A stretch of DNA of 64,000 nt. Source: Frigoribacterium sp. VKM Ac-2836 (GTDB lineage Bacteria > Actinomycetota > Actinomycetes > Actinomycetales > Microbacteriaceae). The stretch's first letter is position 1; each line of letters opens with the position of its first letter. Of this stretch, positions 26,101 through 33,448 are shown piece after piece. Position numbers and translations under genes: made by a program. The stretch lies in assembly GCF_013248995.1 (NCBI RefSeq), contig NZ_JABRPK010000002.1, forward strand, positions 186,001 to 250,000. Reading direction: 5' to 3'. The notes beneath the pieces were generated by a model. That model was not told the DNA's origin and searched no databases. It saw only the letters and a program-made list of their open reading frames with translations.

Positions 26101-27168
26101 ACGCGATGGAACGAACTGCGGATGGCTCAGCAGCCGCTGGTCGGCACGCGGGTCGAGCTGCACCTGAACGACCCGGCCGACTCGGTGATCGGTCGCAAGC
26201 TGGCCCAGACCATCCGGGCCGACCAGTCAGGTCGGGCACTGACCGACGAGAACCTGTTCGCCCAGGTGGCGTTGCCCGTGCTGGACGACACGGACGACGA
26301 CGAGGTCGGCGACGCGCTCGAGGCGCTCGCCCGTCGGTCGGCGGCGAGCTGGAACGGCCCGGCCGCGGCACCGATCCGGCTGCTGCCCACCGAGCTCTCG
26401 CCCGACGAGTTGCCCGACGCGCTGGACGAGCCCGAGGCGGTCCCGTTCGGGCTGCGGCAGGACACCATGCAGCCGGTCTCCCTCGACCCGGGTGCCGACC
26501 AACACCTGCTCGTCTTCGGCGACTCGAAGGCGGGCAAGTCGACCCTGCTGCGCGGACTCGTCCGCGGCTTCGTCGACCGGGCGACCCCGGACGAGCTCGT
26601 CGTGGCCCTGATGGACCTCCGTGGCGACCTCGTAGCCGAAGTGCCGGACGACTACCTCGGCGGTCACGCCTCGACCAGCACGGACGCCCGTGCCCTCGCC
26701 GTGGCCGTGGCCGACGAGCTCGCCAAGCGCCAGGCCGGGGACCGCGACGCCGGTCCGCGCATCGTGGTCGTCATCGACGACTACGACATCGTGGCTTCGG
26801 GGGGCACCGAGCCGCTGAAGCCGCTGCTGCCGTTCCTGCCGTCGGCGCGCGACCTCCGGCTGCACGTGTTGATCAGCCGACCGGTCGCGGGCTCGGCCCG
26901 GGCGCTCTACGACCCGGCGCTGCAGACGTTGCGCGACACGGGCGGGTCCTCGTTCATCATGTCGGGAGAGCGCAGCGAGGGGCCCATCGTGCCGCAGGTC
27001 TACGCCGAGCAGATGACGGCCGGTCGTGGTCGCCTGGTCCGTCGCGGCCAGGCGCCGCGCATCGTCCAGGTGGCGCGGTTCGAGGCCGACGTGCGGGCCG
27101 ACACCGAGCGATCCGACACCGAGCGATCCGACACCGAGCGATCCGACACCGCCGGAGCGGACTCGTGA
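23176..27168 (+). CDS. eccC: Type VII secretion FtsK/SpoIIIE ATPase EccC
   Basis: A 1330-residue motor protein. Two N-terminal membrane segments (about 40-80) precede three ATPase domains. Walker A motifs are GATGSGKSE (about residue 495), GAPQTGRST (about 835) and GDSKAGKST (about 1115). The second carries Arg instead of the catalytic Lys. Domain 1 also has the Walker B FVVIDEFGELL. In ESX systems domain 1 drives transport and domains 2-3 bind substrate signals. EccC is a single chain here rather than split into EccCa/EccCb. The last 20 residues are a TERSD tandem repeat. No EccB, EccE or MycP gene is near. Confidence 0.93.
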   Translation: MTVKLVHRPTRITRPVQPAEHEDITPPPQLADGKVGGVPVQALLPVVGALSSVVMIVVYRGSSNPLFLLVGAVLLIVALVGGLAVTLSQRGNAARQRRLQRERYLDFLERLRSRMRTKARAVRATAAVLDPEPAALLELVRDPARLWERRRHHDDFLSVRIGEGDLTWFPMSVPEDPNPVQPFDPIMASEAESVVEHLSTVRGMPITVDLDRAGSVAVLGDRESALRVARSMILQLAALHSPDDVHLAAAFPESAADDWRGFDLVPHAVDDSLYDGPVPARRVATSASSLLSVIGGELGDRAQEAATTKRSIGTTARTEGSRLVVFVDDWGHVASSIPVPDADLSLTDLGVTTVHLLSDRLHEPSDVTLRITVEGDEAVVTDARVEDDGQVRVQTATIDATTPQLFEAVARTLTPLRLSLSRQDEVDSAQAVEITDLLGIDDVTTLTPATAWTPRSPRDFLRVPIGIDDFGAPVLLDLKESAQLGMGPHGICIGATGSGKSELLRTLVLGLALSHSPDDLSMVLVDYKGGAAFAPFAGLPHVAGLIDNLADDAQLTERARVSIQGEVVRRQEQLRDAGGASSISHYREMRVGRPELPPMPHLFVVIDEFGELLTAEPEFVDLLLTIGRIGRSIGVHLLLSSQRIEAGKLRGLDTYLSYRIGLRTFSEAESSIVLDRPDAFHLPAVPGFGFLKVDTSVYRRFRAGYVSGPLPTEAARALAGDDARPTALLLPTFNGIAGGDDAGGEEELSRPDVGRAVIDEAVDRLMGGGTDVDPVWLPPLPDRLALSRVVGADGAGGLRVPMGLLDDPARQRQDPWLLDLARAGGHVAVIGAPQTGRSTFLRTLVASLALTHTPQEVGIYGMDLTGGGLGRIEGFPHVGGVATRASKDRLLRLLEELAAMVTTRERVFRDHGIDSLAMLRRLHAAGEVPELISADVVLVVDGTGQLRGDFVELETPFADLLLRGGSYGLHVVLGMTRWNELRMAQQPLVGTRVELHLNDPADSVIGRKLAQTIRADQSGRALTDENLFAQVALPVLDDTDDDEVGDALEALARRSAASWNGPAAAPIRLLPTELSPDELPDALDEPEAVPFGLRQDTMQPVSLDPGADQHLLVFGDSKAGKSTLLRGLVRGFVDRATPDELVVALMDLRGDLVAEVPDDYLGGHASTSTDARALAVAVADELAKRQAGDRDAGPRIVVVIDDYDIVASGGTEPLKPLLPFLPSARDLRLHVLISRPVAGSARALYDPALQTLRDTGGSSFIMSGERSEGPIVPQVYAEQMTAGRGRLVRRGQAPRIVQVARFEADVRADTERSDTERSDTERSDTAGADS
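27100..27150 (+). repeat. 15-base tandem repeat at the 3' end of eccC
   Basis: GACACCGAGCGATCC occurs three times exactly (27100-27114, 27115-27129, 27130-27144) plus six bases of a fourth copy. It codes for TERSD units just before the stop codon. Being in frame, copy-number changes would only alter tail length. Confidence 0.9.
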
Positions 27169-27746
27169 CGGGTCGGACGGTCGTCGTGGCGGGTGTCGCG
27201 GGCGGCGTCGGGACGACGACGGTCACGGCGCTGCTCTTCACCCAGCTCTCGGGGGAGTCGGTGCCCCGGCTGGTCGACCACTCGGGCGGCGACCTCGGGT
27301 CCCGACTGACCGGGGGCGACGACGCGCCGCGGGTCGACCACGAGCTGACCCTGCACGACCTCGGCGCCCACGCCGACGGCGCCCTGCTCGACCTGCTCGA
27401 GGACCCGAGCGTGTTCGGGGTCGTCGTGGCCCCGACCACCCCGGTCGGATTCGCCGACGCCCAACGGGTCCTCGCCCGCATCCGTGAACGTCACGGGGTG
27501 GGCGGCCTGCGGCGGGTGATGCTCGTCGTCGTCGGCGTGTTCGGCGAGCACCGGACCACGCGGTCCAGCGAGGCGCTGCAGAACGAGTTCGGTCGGCGGT
27601 CGCTCGTCGTCGTCCCCCGCGACCCCGCGCTGGCGGCGGGCGGCCGCGTCCCGCTCAACCGGCTGACCCGGGAGTCCCGACGGGCCCAGGGCGAACTCGT
27701 GTCCTACCTACGCGAACGCCTGGCGAGCCACCGCGACGCACGCTGA
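27165..27746 (+). CDS. Second MinD/ParA-like protein with degenerate P-loop
   Basis: A 193-residue protein, GTG overlapping the eccC stop. VVVAGVAGGVGTTTVTALL occupies the Walker A region of a MinD-type fold but has Ala and Thr where KGGVGKTT has its two lysines. VDHSGGDLGSRL replaces the usual D-x-D strand. VLARIRERHGVGGLRRVMLVVVG and a C-terminal RLTRESRRAQGELVSYLRERL follow. It is the last gene of the machinery operon and the second enzyme of this fold to flank eccC. Function unknown; regulation or effector selection are guesses. Confidence 0.65.
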   Translation: MTGRTVVVAGVAGGVGTTTVTALLFTQLSGESVPRLVDHSGGDLGSRLTGGDDAPRVDHELTLHDLGAHADGALLDLLEDPSVFGVVVAPTTPVGFADAQRVLARIRERHGVGGLRRVMLVVVGVFGEHRTTRSSEALQNEFGRRSLVVVPRDPALAAGGRVPLNRLTRESRRAQGELVSYLRERLASHRDAR

Positions 27747-27767
27747 CGCGTCGGGCCGTGCCTCCGG

Positions 27768-27792
27768 CGAGGACGCGACCCGCGCCTCCTCG
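27768..27792. terminator. Possible hairpin between the type VII operon and the SRAP gene
   Basis: CGAGGACGCG (27768-27777) can pair with CGCGCCTCCTCG (27781-27792) leaving a two-base bulge. The downstream arm is one of the repeated CCGCGCCTCC 10-mers. It lies between convergent genes. Confidence 0.35.
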
Positions 27793-27803
27793 TCCGAGGG
27801 GCG

Positions 27804-28487
27804 TCAGCGCAGCGGCTCGATGAGGTGGGGGCCGTTGTTGCGGACGCTGTTCGCGTCGCGGCTCACCTCGTGCTGGACGAGGTCGTGCGCGACCTCGAAC
27901 GAGTCACGATCGAGCAGCGCCAGGAGCTCGTCGGGGTCGAGACCGTCGCCCAACCAGTCGTCGTACGAGTCGGGTGTCAGGCAGGCCGGCATGCGGTCGT
28001 GCACCTCGCCCGGTGCCACGTGGGCGTCGCGCGTGACGATCGTCGTCGAGAGCACCCACCGGTCGGGGTCGTCCTCGGCCTTGGTGGGGTCGGGCCAGGC
28101 GGTCACGAGGCCGGCCATGGCGAGCCCGGCGTCGGGCTGGTGCACGTAGTGCGGCTGCTTGCCGGTCTCGGTCACGACCCACTCGTAGTACCCCTGCGCG
28201 GGCACGATGCACCGGCTGGTCGCGAACGCCCGGCGGAACATGCCGTTCGTCGCCACGGTCTCGATGCGGGCGTTGATCGGCTGCGGTCGCTTCTTCAGGT
28301 CGGGGTACCACGACGGGACGAAACCCCACCGGGCACCGGGCAGCTGTCGCTCGCCGTGCCGCTCGCGGACGACCGGCACGACCGTCGTGGGGGCGACGTT
28401 GAAGTCGTCGGGCAGCGGCCCCAGGCCGTCGAGCAGGCTCGGCAGCAGATCGGAGGTGGCCCGGGCAACGACGTAGCGACCGCACAT
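27804..28487 (-). CDS. SRAP-domain abasic-site processing protein (SOS response-associated peptidase)
   Basis: A 227-residue YedK/HMCES family protein that forms a thiazolidine crosslink with abasic sites in single-stranded DNA. The catalytic Cys2 (MCGRY), the NARIET segment, the Glu in YYEW and the His in VHDRMP are all present, so the active site looks complete. Single gene, convergent with the secretion operon. The GTC/GC context upstream shows a CAGACT element six bases before the ATG, a weak variant of the leaderless -10 box. Confidence 0.92.
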   Translation of the reverse strand: MCGRYVVARATSDLLPSLLDGLGPLPDDFNVAPTTVVPVVRERHGERQLPGARWGFVPSWYPDLKKRPQPINARIETVATNGMFRRAFATSRCIVPAQGYYEWVVTETGKQPHYVHQPDAGLAMAGLVTAWPDPTKAEDDPDRWVLSTTIVTRDAHVAPGEVHDRMPACLTPDSYDDWLGDGLDPDELLALLDRDSFEVAHDLVQHEVSRDANSVRNNGPHLIEPLR

Positions 28488-28581
28488 GCCGACAGTCTGC
28501 TCTTCCGCTTAGGTGCGTGACGGTGGTTCACTGTGGCCGTGGCGCCGCATGGGACGCCGCGGCGATGAGAGGGTGGTGACC

Positions 28582-29100
28582 ATGTCCGACGAGCAGAAGG
28601 CAGCCCGCGGTTTCGTCGTGGCGGGCGTCGTACCGAACTCGGGCGAGGCCGTCGTGGCGACCGCGGCCGATCTCGCGGCACGATTCGGCACCGGCCTGTT
28701 CTGCGTCTCGGTCGAGCCCGACCGCCTCGCCTTCGCCGAGGGCATCGACGGCACCGTCTTGTCGTATCCGCTCGACCCCGACGACTACTCCGAGACGCTG
28801 ACCTTCGATGCCGACCTGGAGGCGCGGCTGCGGCCGATCGCCTCGGCTCGCGGCGTCGAGCTGCGAACCTCGGTCGTCGCCGGCGAGCCCGCCCAGTGCC
28901 TGTCGCACCTCGCCGAACGGCTCGACGCCCCGCTGATCGTCGTGGGCAGCCGTGAAGCCGGCCTGCGGGGCAGCGTCCGCGAGTTCTTCGCCGGTTCGGT
29001 CGCCCTTCACCTCAGCCACCGTCAGCACCGCCCGGTCGTCGTCGTGCCGCTCGCCCCCGTGCCCCGCAGCCAATCGCTGCCGTGGGAGGACGAGCTGTGA
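28582..29100 (+). CDS. Universal stress protein (UspA) family protein
   Basis: A 172-residue single-domain Usp protein: GFVVAGVVPNSGEAVVATAADLAARFG at the N-terminus and the loop VVGSREAGLRGSVREFFAGSVALHLSHRQHRPVVVVP, in which G-x2-G-x9-G(S) is the ATP-binding pattern. An ATG at 28582 is chosen over an upstream in-frame start because it fits the family N-terminus. It ends 13 bases before crcB1, so stress protein and fluoride channels are probably one transcript. Confidence 0.85.
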   Translation: MSDEQKAARGFVVAGVVPNSGEAVVATAADLAARFGTGLFCVSVEPDRLAFAEGIDGTVLSYPLDPDDYSETLTFDADLEARLRPIASARGVELRTSVVAGEPAQCLSHLAERLDAPLIVVGSREAGLRGSVREFFAGSVALHLSHRQHRPVVVVPLAPVPRSQSLPWEDEL

Positions 29101-29113
29101 GGCGAGGCCGCCG

Positions 29114-29551
29114 GTGACGGGGACCGCGCGCCCTCGTGCCCCGCACCTCCGTCCGTCCCTGATCGCCCTCGTCGCCCTGGGTGGTGCCCTGGGCACGGCC
29201 GCCCGGGTCGGGGTCACGCTCGTCGTGCCGTCCTGGGGTGCGTTCGACACGGCGATCTTCGCGATCAACGTGGTCGGGGCGTTCGTGCTCGGTGTCCTGC
29301 TCGAGTGGTTGCTGCGTTCCGGTCCCGACGAAGGCCCTCGGCGCGGGGCCCGGCTCGTCGTGGGGACGGGTGTCCTCGGCGGTTTCACGACCTACAGTTC
29401 GCTCGCGACCGAGACCGCACAGCTCGCCGGGTCCGGCGGAGGTGACCTGGCCGTCGCCGCGCTCTACGGACTGCTCAGCCTGGTGCTCGGGGTGTCCGCC
29501 GCCGGGGTCGGTGTGCGGTTCGGCGCACGTCTCGCCGGACGCGCCACGTGA
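29114..29551 (+). CDS. crcB1: Fluoride channel CrcB/Fluc, first subunit
   Basis: A 145-residue four-helix membrane protein that exports fluoride. The family signature GGFTTYSSLATE is at about residues 78-89, and GALGTAARVGVTL and INVVGAFVLGVL are typical. The GTG start follows the stress-protein stop by 13 bases. Its stop overlaps the GTG of crcB2, the usual arrangement when two Fluc proteins form an antiparallel heterodimer. The N-terminal 15 residues are polar. Confidence 0.9.
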   Translation: MTGTARPRAPHLRPSLIALVALGGALGTAARVGVTLVVPSWGAFDTAIFAINVVGAFVLGVLLEWLLRSGPDEGPRRGARLVVGTGVLGGFTTYSSLATETAQLAGSGGGDLAVAALYGLLSLVLGVSAAGVGVRFGARLAGRAT

Positions 29552-29925
29552 GCCCCCTGCTCGTCGTCGCCGTCGCGGCGGCCGGCGGGGTCGGGGCCGC
29601 GCTGCGCTTCGTCGTCGACGGACTCGTCAAGGACCGTCTCGGCGCCGCCTACCCGTGGGGCACCACCGTCATCAACCTGTCGGGCTCGTTCGCGCTGGGG
29701 CTGCTGACCGGACTGGCCCTGCAGGCGGTCGTCGCCCCCGAGTGGAAGCTCGTGCTCGGCACCGGCCTGCTCGGCGGGTACACGACGTTCAGCACCGCGA
29801 GCGTCGAGACGGTGCGACTGCTGGCGACCGGGCGACGCGGGGCCGCGGTCGCGAGCGGCCTGGGCATGCTCGTCGGGGCCGTCGCCGTCGCGTCCCTGGG
29901 CCTCTGGATCGGTTCGCTGGCCTGA
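29548..29925 (+). CDS. crcB2: Fluoride channel CrcB/Fluc, second subunit
   Basis: A 125-residue four-helix membrane protein with GGYTTFSTASVE, the Fluc signature with the conserved Phe, and INLSGSFALGLL with the pore Asn. It overlaps crcB1 by four bases. Paired Fluc subunits insert in opposite orientations. No fluoride riboswitch was found upstream of the operon. Confidence 0.9.
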   Translation: MSPLLVVAVAAAGGVGAALRFVVDGLVKDRLGAAYPWGTTVINLSGSFALGLLTGLALQAVVAPEWKLVLGTGLLGGYTTFSTASVETVRLLATGRRGAAVASGLGMLVGAVAVASLGLWIGSLA

Positions 29926-29970
29926 CGGGCTGGTCGGCCTGACGGCCTCGTCGGCCTGACGGGCTGGCAC
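29920..29970 (+). repeat. 17-base tandem repeat spanning the crcB2 stop codon
   Basis: Three copies of a 17-base unit beginning GCCTGACGG at 29920, 29937 and 29954; copies differ at two or three positions. The first copy contains the crcB2 TGA. Confidence 0.8.
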
Positions 29971-29972
29971 GC

Positions 29973-30028
29973 CGAGTGGTCAGAAACTGTCCTTCGGTGG
30001 CTGAGGAAGGACCATTCCTGCCCACTCG
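29973..30028. terminator. Long imperfect hairpin between crcB2 and the CDF transporter
   Basis: Bases 29975-29995 and 30006-30026 pair at 17 of 21 positions, with two more pairs outside and a ten-base loop. The genes on both sides converge on it. It may be a bidirectional terminator or a REP-like element. Confidence 0.5.
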
Positions 30029-30043
30029 ACCCGCGCCTCCGGG

Positions 30044-30958
30044 TCAGGCGTGCGTCTCGCGCTCGTGCCCCGCGTGGTCTGCCGGCTCGAGCTGGAACGT
30101 CGCGTGCTCGACCGAGAAGTGCGCGGCGAGGCACCGGTCGAGGGCGTCCAGGGTCTCGTCGACCTTCATGTCGCAGAACACCTCTCGCTCGACGACGACG
30201 TGCGCCGAGAAGACGGTCGCCCCGCTGGTGATCTGCCAGGCGTGCACGTCGTGCGCCGAGACGACGCCGGGGGTGTCGCCGATGTGCGTGCGGACGGCCT
30301 CGAGGTCGATGTCCCCCGGTGCCGAGCCGAACAGCACCCGGATCGCCTCGCGCAGCAGCGCCCAGGCGCGGGGCACGATCATCGCGGCGATGATCAGCGA
30401 CCCGACCGAGTCGGCCTGCGTGAACCCCGTGGTCAGCACGACGACGGCCGCCACGACGACGGCCGCCGACCCGAGCAGGTCGCCGAGCACCTCGAGGTAG
30501 GCCCCGCGCATGTTGATGGAATGCGTCGCGCCGCCCCGCAGCACCAGCAGTGCCGCGACGTTCGTCGCCCCGCCGACCAGGCCGACGACCAGCATCGGCA
30601 GGCCGAGCACCTCGTGCTCGCCCACCGCGACGAGCCGGGAGACGGCGGCGACGGCGACCGAGAGCGAGACGGCGAGCAGCACGAGGCCGTTGACGAACGC
30701 CGCGAAGACCTCGGCCCGCCGGTAGCCGTAGGTCTGCCGGCCGCTCGCGGGACGTGCGGCGACGATCGTGGCCACGAGTGCGATGACCAGCCCGGCCAGG
30801 TCGGAGAGCATGTGCCCCGAGTCGGCCAGCAACGCGAGCGAACCCGAGAGCCAGGCGCCGACCAGCTGCGCGACGAGGCCCAGAGCGATGATCGCGATCG
30901 CGAGGCGTAGCCGTCGTCCGTCGGCGGCGACGTGTCCGTGACCGTGGTCGTGGCCCAT
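30044..30958 (-). CDS. Cation diffusion facilitator (CDF) family metal exporter
   Basis: A 304-residue transporter that pumps zinc or similar divalent metals out of the cytoplasm in exchange for protons. A His-rich start (MGHDHGHGH) precedes six membrane segments. Metal-site residues are visible: SLALLADSGHMLSDLAGL (HxxxD) in helix 2 and the matching ...LEVLGDLLGS in helix 5. The C-terminal cytoplasmic domain has VHAWQITSG. The ATG at 30958 is selected for the His-rich start. A TAGATT box at 31071-31066 could be the promoter; the roughly 100-base leader shows no recognisable riboswitch. Confidence 0.9.
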   Translation of the reverse strand: MGHDHGHGHVAADGRRLRLAIAIIALGLVAQLVGAWLSGSLALLADSGHMLSDLAGLVIALVATIVAARPASGRQTYGYRRAEVFAAFVNGLVLLAVSLSVAVAAVSRLVAVGEHEVLGLPMLVVGLVGGATNVAALLVLRGGATHSINMRGAYLEVLGDLLGSAAVVVAAVVVLTTGFTQADSVGSLIIAAMIVPRAWALLREAIRVLFGSAPGDIDLEAVRTHIGDTPGVVSAHDVHAWQITSGATVFSAHVVVEREVFCDMKVDETLDALDRCLAAHFSVEHATFQLEPADHAGHERETHA

Positions 30959-31222
30959 GGGCGCCTCTCGTCGGGGGTGGCGGTCGGGGGTGGCGGATCG
31001 GAGCGGCGGTCGGCCCGCCGGAGGGGCCTGCCGGAGAGGCCCACCGGGGTGTCGGGCCGGCGTCGAATCTACCGGCGTCCGTCGGTGACGGCCACCGATC
31101 CCGGCAGTCGATAACGAGTCTCGATCCCTGCAGCGACAGCGATCGGGACGCACCGGGTGGACGAGGAGGCGCGGGTCGGCCCCGCCTGGGAGCCGCTCGC
31201 GTCGCGCATGGTTCAGTGAGGC

Positions 31223-32131
31223 ATGACCGACTCGACCGAGACCTCGTCCGCCTCCGTGGGGGAGCCCGCCCGCGCCTCCTCGTCGCTCGTCGCCGTAACG
31301 GGGTCGACGGGTGTCGTCGGCGGGATCGTGGCCGCACACCTGTCCGAGCGCGGCGTGCCGCTGCGGCTCGTCGTGCGGGACGCCGCCCGGGCACCCCGGC
31401 TCGACGGCGCCGAGGCCGAGGTCGCGGTCACGACCTACGGCGACCGGGCCGCATCGGTCGAAGCCCTGCGCGGAGTCGAGACCTTGTTCATGGTGTCGGC
31501 GGCGGAGGCCCCCGACCGCGTGGACCAGCACCGGGCGTTCGTCGACGCCGCCGTCGAGGCGGGGGTGCGGCACGTGGTCTACACGTCGTTCGCCGGCGCG
31601 TCGGCCGATTCGGTGTTCACGCTCGGGCGGGACCACTTCGCGACCGAGCAGCACATCCGGGAGTCGGGTCTGGCCTTCACGTTCTTGCGCGACAACTTCT
31701 ACCTCGACGTCATCCCGCAGTTCGCGGACGAGCAGGGCGTCCTCCGCGGGCCGGCCGGCGACGGGCGGGTGGCGGCGGTGGCCCGCGCGGACGTCGCGGC
31801 GGTGGCCGCCGTCGTGCTGCTCGACCACGAGGCGCACGCCGGGGCGACCTACGACCTGACCGGGTCGGAGGCGTTCACGCTGGGCGAGGCGGCGGCACGA
31901 CTCACGGCCCTCGGTGGGCGCTCGTTCACGTTCGTCGACGAGACCCTGGACGAGGCCTACGCGTCGCGTCGGGTCTACGACCCCGAACCGTTCCAGGCCG
32001 ACGCCTGGGTGAGCACCTACACGTCGATGGCCTCGGGTGAGGTGGCCGCCGTCACGACCGCCGTGCGCGACCTGACCGGACGCGACCCGTTGACGCTCGA
32101 GGTGCTCTTCGCCGGAGGCGTGCCGGTCTGA
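31223..32131 (+). CDS. NmrA-like NAD(P)-binding oxidoreductase
   Basis: A 302-residue atypical short-chain dehydrogenase of the QorB/NmrA group. After a Ser-rich start the Rossmann motif VAVTGSTGVVGGIVAAHL (GxxGxxG) binds NAD(P)H; VRDAARAP is the usual basic loop specifying NADP; VVYTSFAGA and FLRDNFYLDVIPQF follow. Substrate unknown, possibly quinones. It stands alone; the 264-base gap before it contains one GGAGGCGCGG repeat (31165-31174) and no clear promoter. Confidence 0.85.
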   Translation: MTDSTETSSASVGEPARASSSLVAVTGSTGVVGGIVAAHLSERGVPLRLVVRDAARAPRLDGAEAEVAVTTYGDRAASVEALRGVETLFMVSAAEAPDRVDQHRAFVDAAVEAGVRHVVYTSFAGASADSVFTLGRDHFATEQHIRESGLAFTFLRDNFYLDVIPQFADEQGVLRGPAGDGRVAAVARADVAAVAAVVLLDHEAHAGATYDLTGSEAFTLGEAAARLTALGGRSFTFVDETLDEAYASRRVYDPEPFQADAWVSTYTSMASGEVAAVTTAVRDLTGRDPLTLEVLFAGGVPV

Positions 32132-32146
32132 CCCGAGGCGACGGGC

Positions 32147-33448
32147 TCAGGGCACGCGCCGGGACGACAGCACGCCGCTGACGCCGAGCACGACGACCGC
32201 CGCCGCGACGCCGATCATCGGAATCTGCCAATTGCCGCTGACGTCGTGCAGCCCGCCGATGGCGAGCGGGCCGAGCGCGGCGATCGCGTACCCGCCACCC
32301 TGGACGAGGGCCGACAACCGCCGTGCCTCGACGTCGGTCGAGGCCATGCGGACGATGACGATGAAGATGATCGTGATGCCGCCGCCCTGTGCGGCTCCGC
32401 CGAAGATCGACCAGAGCAGCCAGTGCTCGGGGGCGAAGAGCAGGCCCAGCGGCATGGCCGACCAGAACACGGCGATCAGGCCGATGACGACTGCCGGTCG
32501 GACGCGCAGGGCGAGGAACGGAACGCCGAGCGCACCCACGACCGCGAGGATCTGGAAGACCGACGAACTCGCGCCCGCCGCCTCGCGGGTCAGCCCGACC
32601 TCGTCGCGCAGCAGGGTCGGCATCCAGGCCGTGAGCCCGTAGTAGCCGAACGCCTGACCCGAGAAGGCCAGCGTCAGCCCCCAGGTGGTCCACCGGCGCA
32701 GCAGAGGGGTGGCCGTGCGACGCCGCTCGCGCGCGTCCGCCTCGGCCTCGCCGGGCTCGACGACGTCGATGCCCCCGGTGAAGACGTCGGTCGCCGAGGA
32801 GGCGCGGTGCCGGTCGTCGGCCTCGGCCTGCGACCCCGGCACCACGGCCACGCTGCCGCCGAGCACCGCCACGCGGGGCCCCACCGCGATCGACCAGACC
32901 ACGGCGGCGAGGACGGCGAGCAGTCCCCAGGTCACGAGGGCGAGGGGCCAGCCCACGACCGAGGCGATCGGGGCCGTGGCGAGCGACGTGATCATCGACC
33001 CGACGTTGAGCGCGGAGGTGTAGATGCCCGTGACGAAGCCGGCACGCTCAGGGCTGAAGTCTCGGCGGATGACCACGGGCAGCACGACGTTGCCGATCGT
33101 GATGGCGACGCCGATCACGATCGTGCCGACGTAGAGCCAGACGGTTCCGCCGGCCGTGCGCAGCAGGGTGCCGAGAAGCACGCCGGCGAGGCCGAGGGTG
33201 ACGGCCCGTTCGGCGCCGATGCGCCCGATCAGCGCCGAGGCGAACGGGCTGGCCACGGCGAAACAGAGCACCGGGATGCTCGTGAGCAGCCCGGCGACGA
33301 CGGCGGTGAGCCCCAGGTCGGCGCTCATCTGGTCGAGCACGGGGGCCGGGGCCACGATCGGGCCGCGCATGTTGAGGGCGATCAGCACGATCGCGAGGGT
33401 GAGAAGCCAGGCGGCGGGCGACCGCACGGCGGCCGCGGCGCGGGTCAC
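32147..33448 (-). CDS. MFS transporter, CynX/NimT type
   Basis: A 433-residue protein with twelve predicted membrane segments and a long central cytoplasmic loop (about 200-250). The start WLLTLAIVLIALNMRGPIVAPAPVLDQM and PFASALIGRIGAERAVTLGL are typical of the cyanate/nitroimidazole (CynX/NimT) subfamily. The substrate is unknown. GTG at 33448 overlaps the stop of the HAD gene, so the two are co-transcribed. Confidence 0.85.
   Translation of the reverse strand: MTRAAAAVRSPAAWLLTLAIVLIALNMRGPIVAPAPVLDQMSADLGLTAVVAGLLTSIPVLCFAVASPFASALIGRIGAERAVTLGLAGVLLGTLLRTAGGTVWLYVGTIVIGVAITIGNVVLPVVIRRDFSPERAGFVTGIYTSALNVGSMITSLATAPIASVVGWPLALVTWGLLAVLAAVVWSIAVGPRVAVLGGSVAVVPGSQAEADDRHRASSATDVFTGGIDVVEPGEAEADARERRRTATPLLRRWTTWGLTLAFSGQAFGYYGLTAWMPTLLRDEVGLTREAAGASSSVFQILAVVGALGVPFLALRVRPAVVIGLIAVFWSAMPLGLLFAPEHWLLWSIFGGAAQGGGITIIFIVIVRMASTDVEARRLSALVQGGGYAIAALGPLAIGGLHDVSGNWQIPMIGVAAAVVVLGVSGVLSSRRVP

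Noticed and set aside
23119-26163. A 1014-codon open frame antisense to eccC
   Set aside because: High-GC DNA gives long antisense frames opposite real genes; eccC on the plus strand has three ATPase motifs, and the antisense protein is low-complexity with no domain.
28952-29113. Fluoride riboswitch upstream of crcB1
   Set aside because: The gap is only 13 bases and the preceding coding DNA does not show the conserved pseudoknot elements.
30959-31837. A long upstream extension of the CDF transporter frame
   Set aside because: It runs antisense through the NmrA-like gene and lacks family similarity; the His-rich MGHDHGHGH start at 30958 fits the CDF family.
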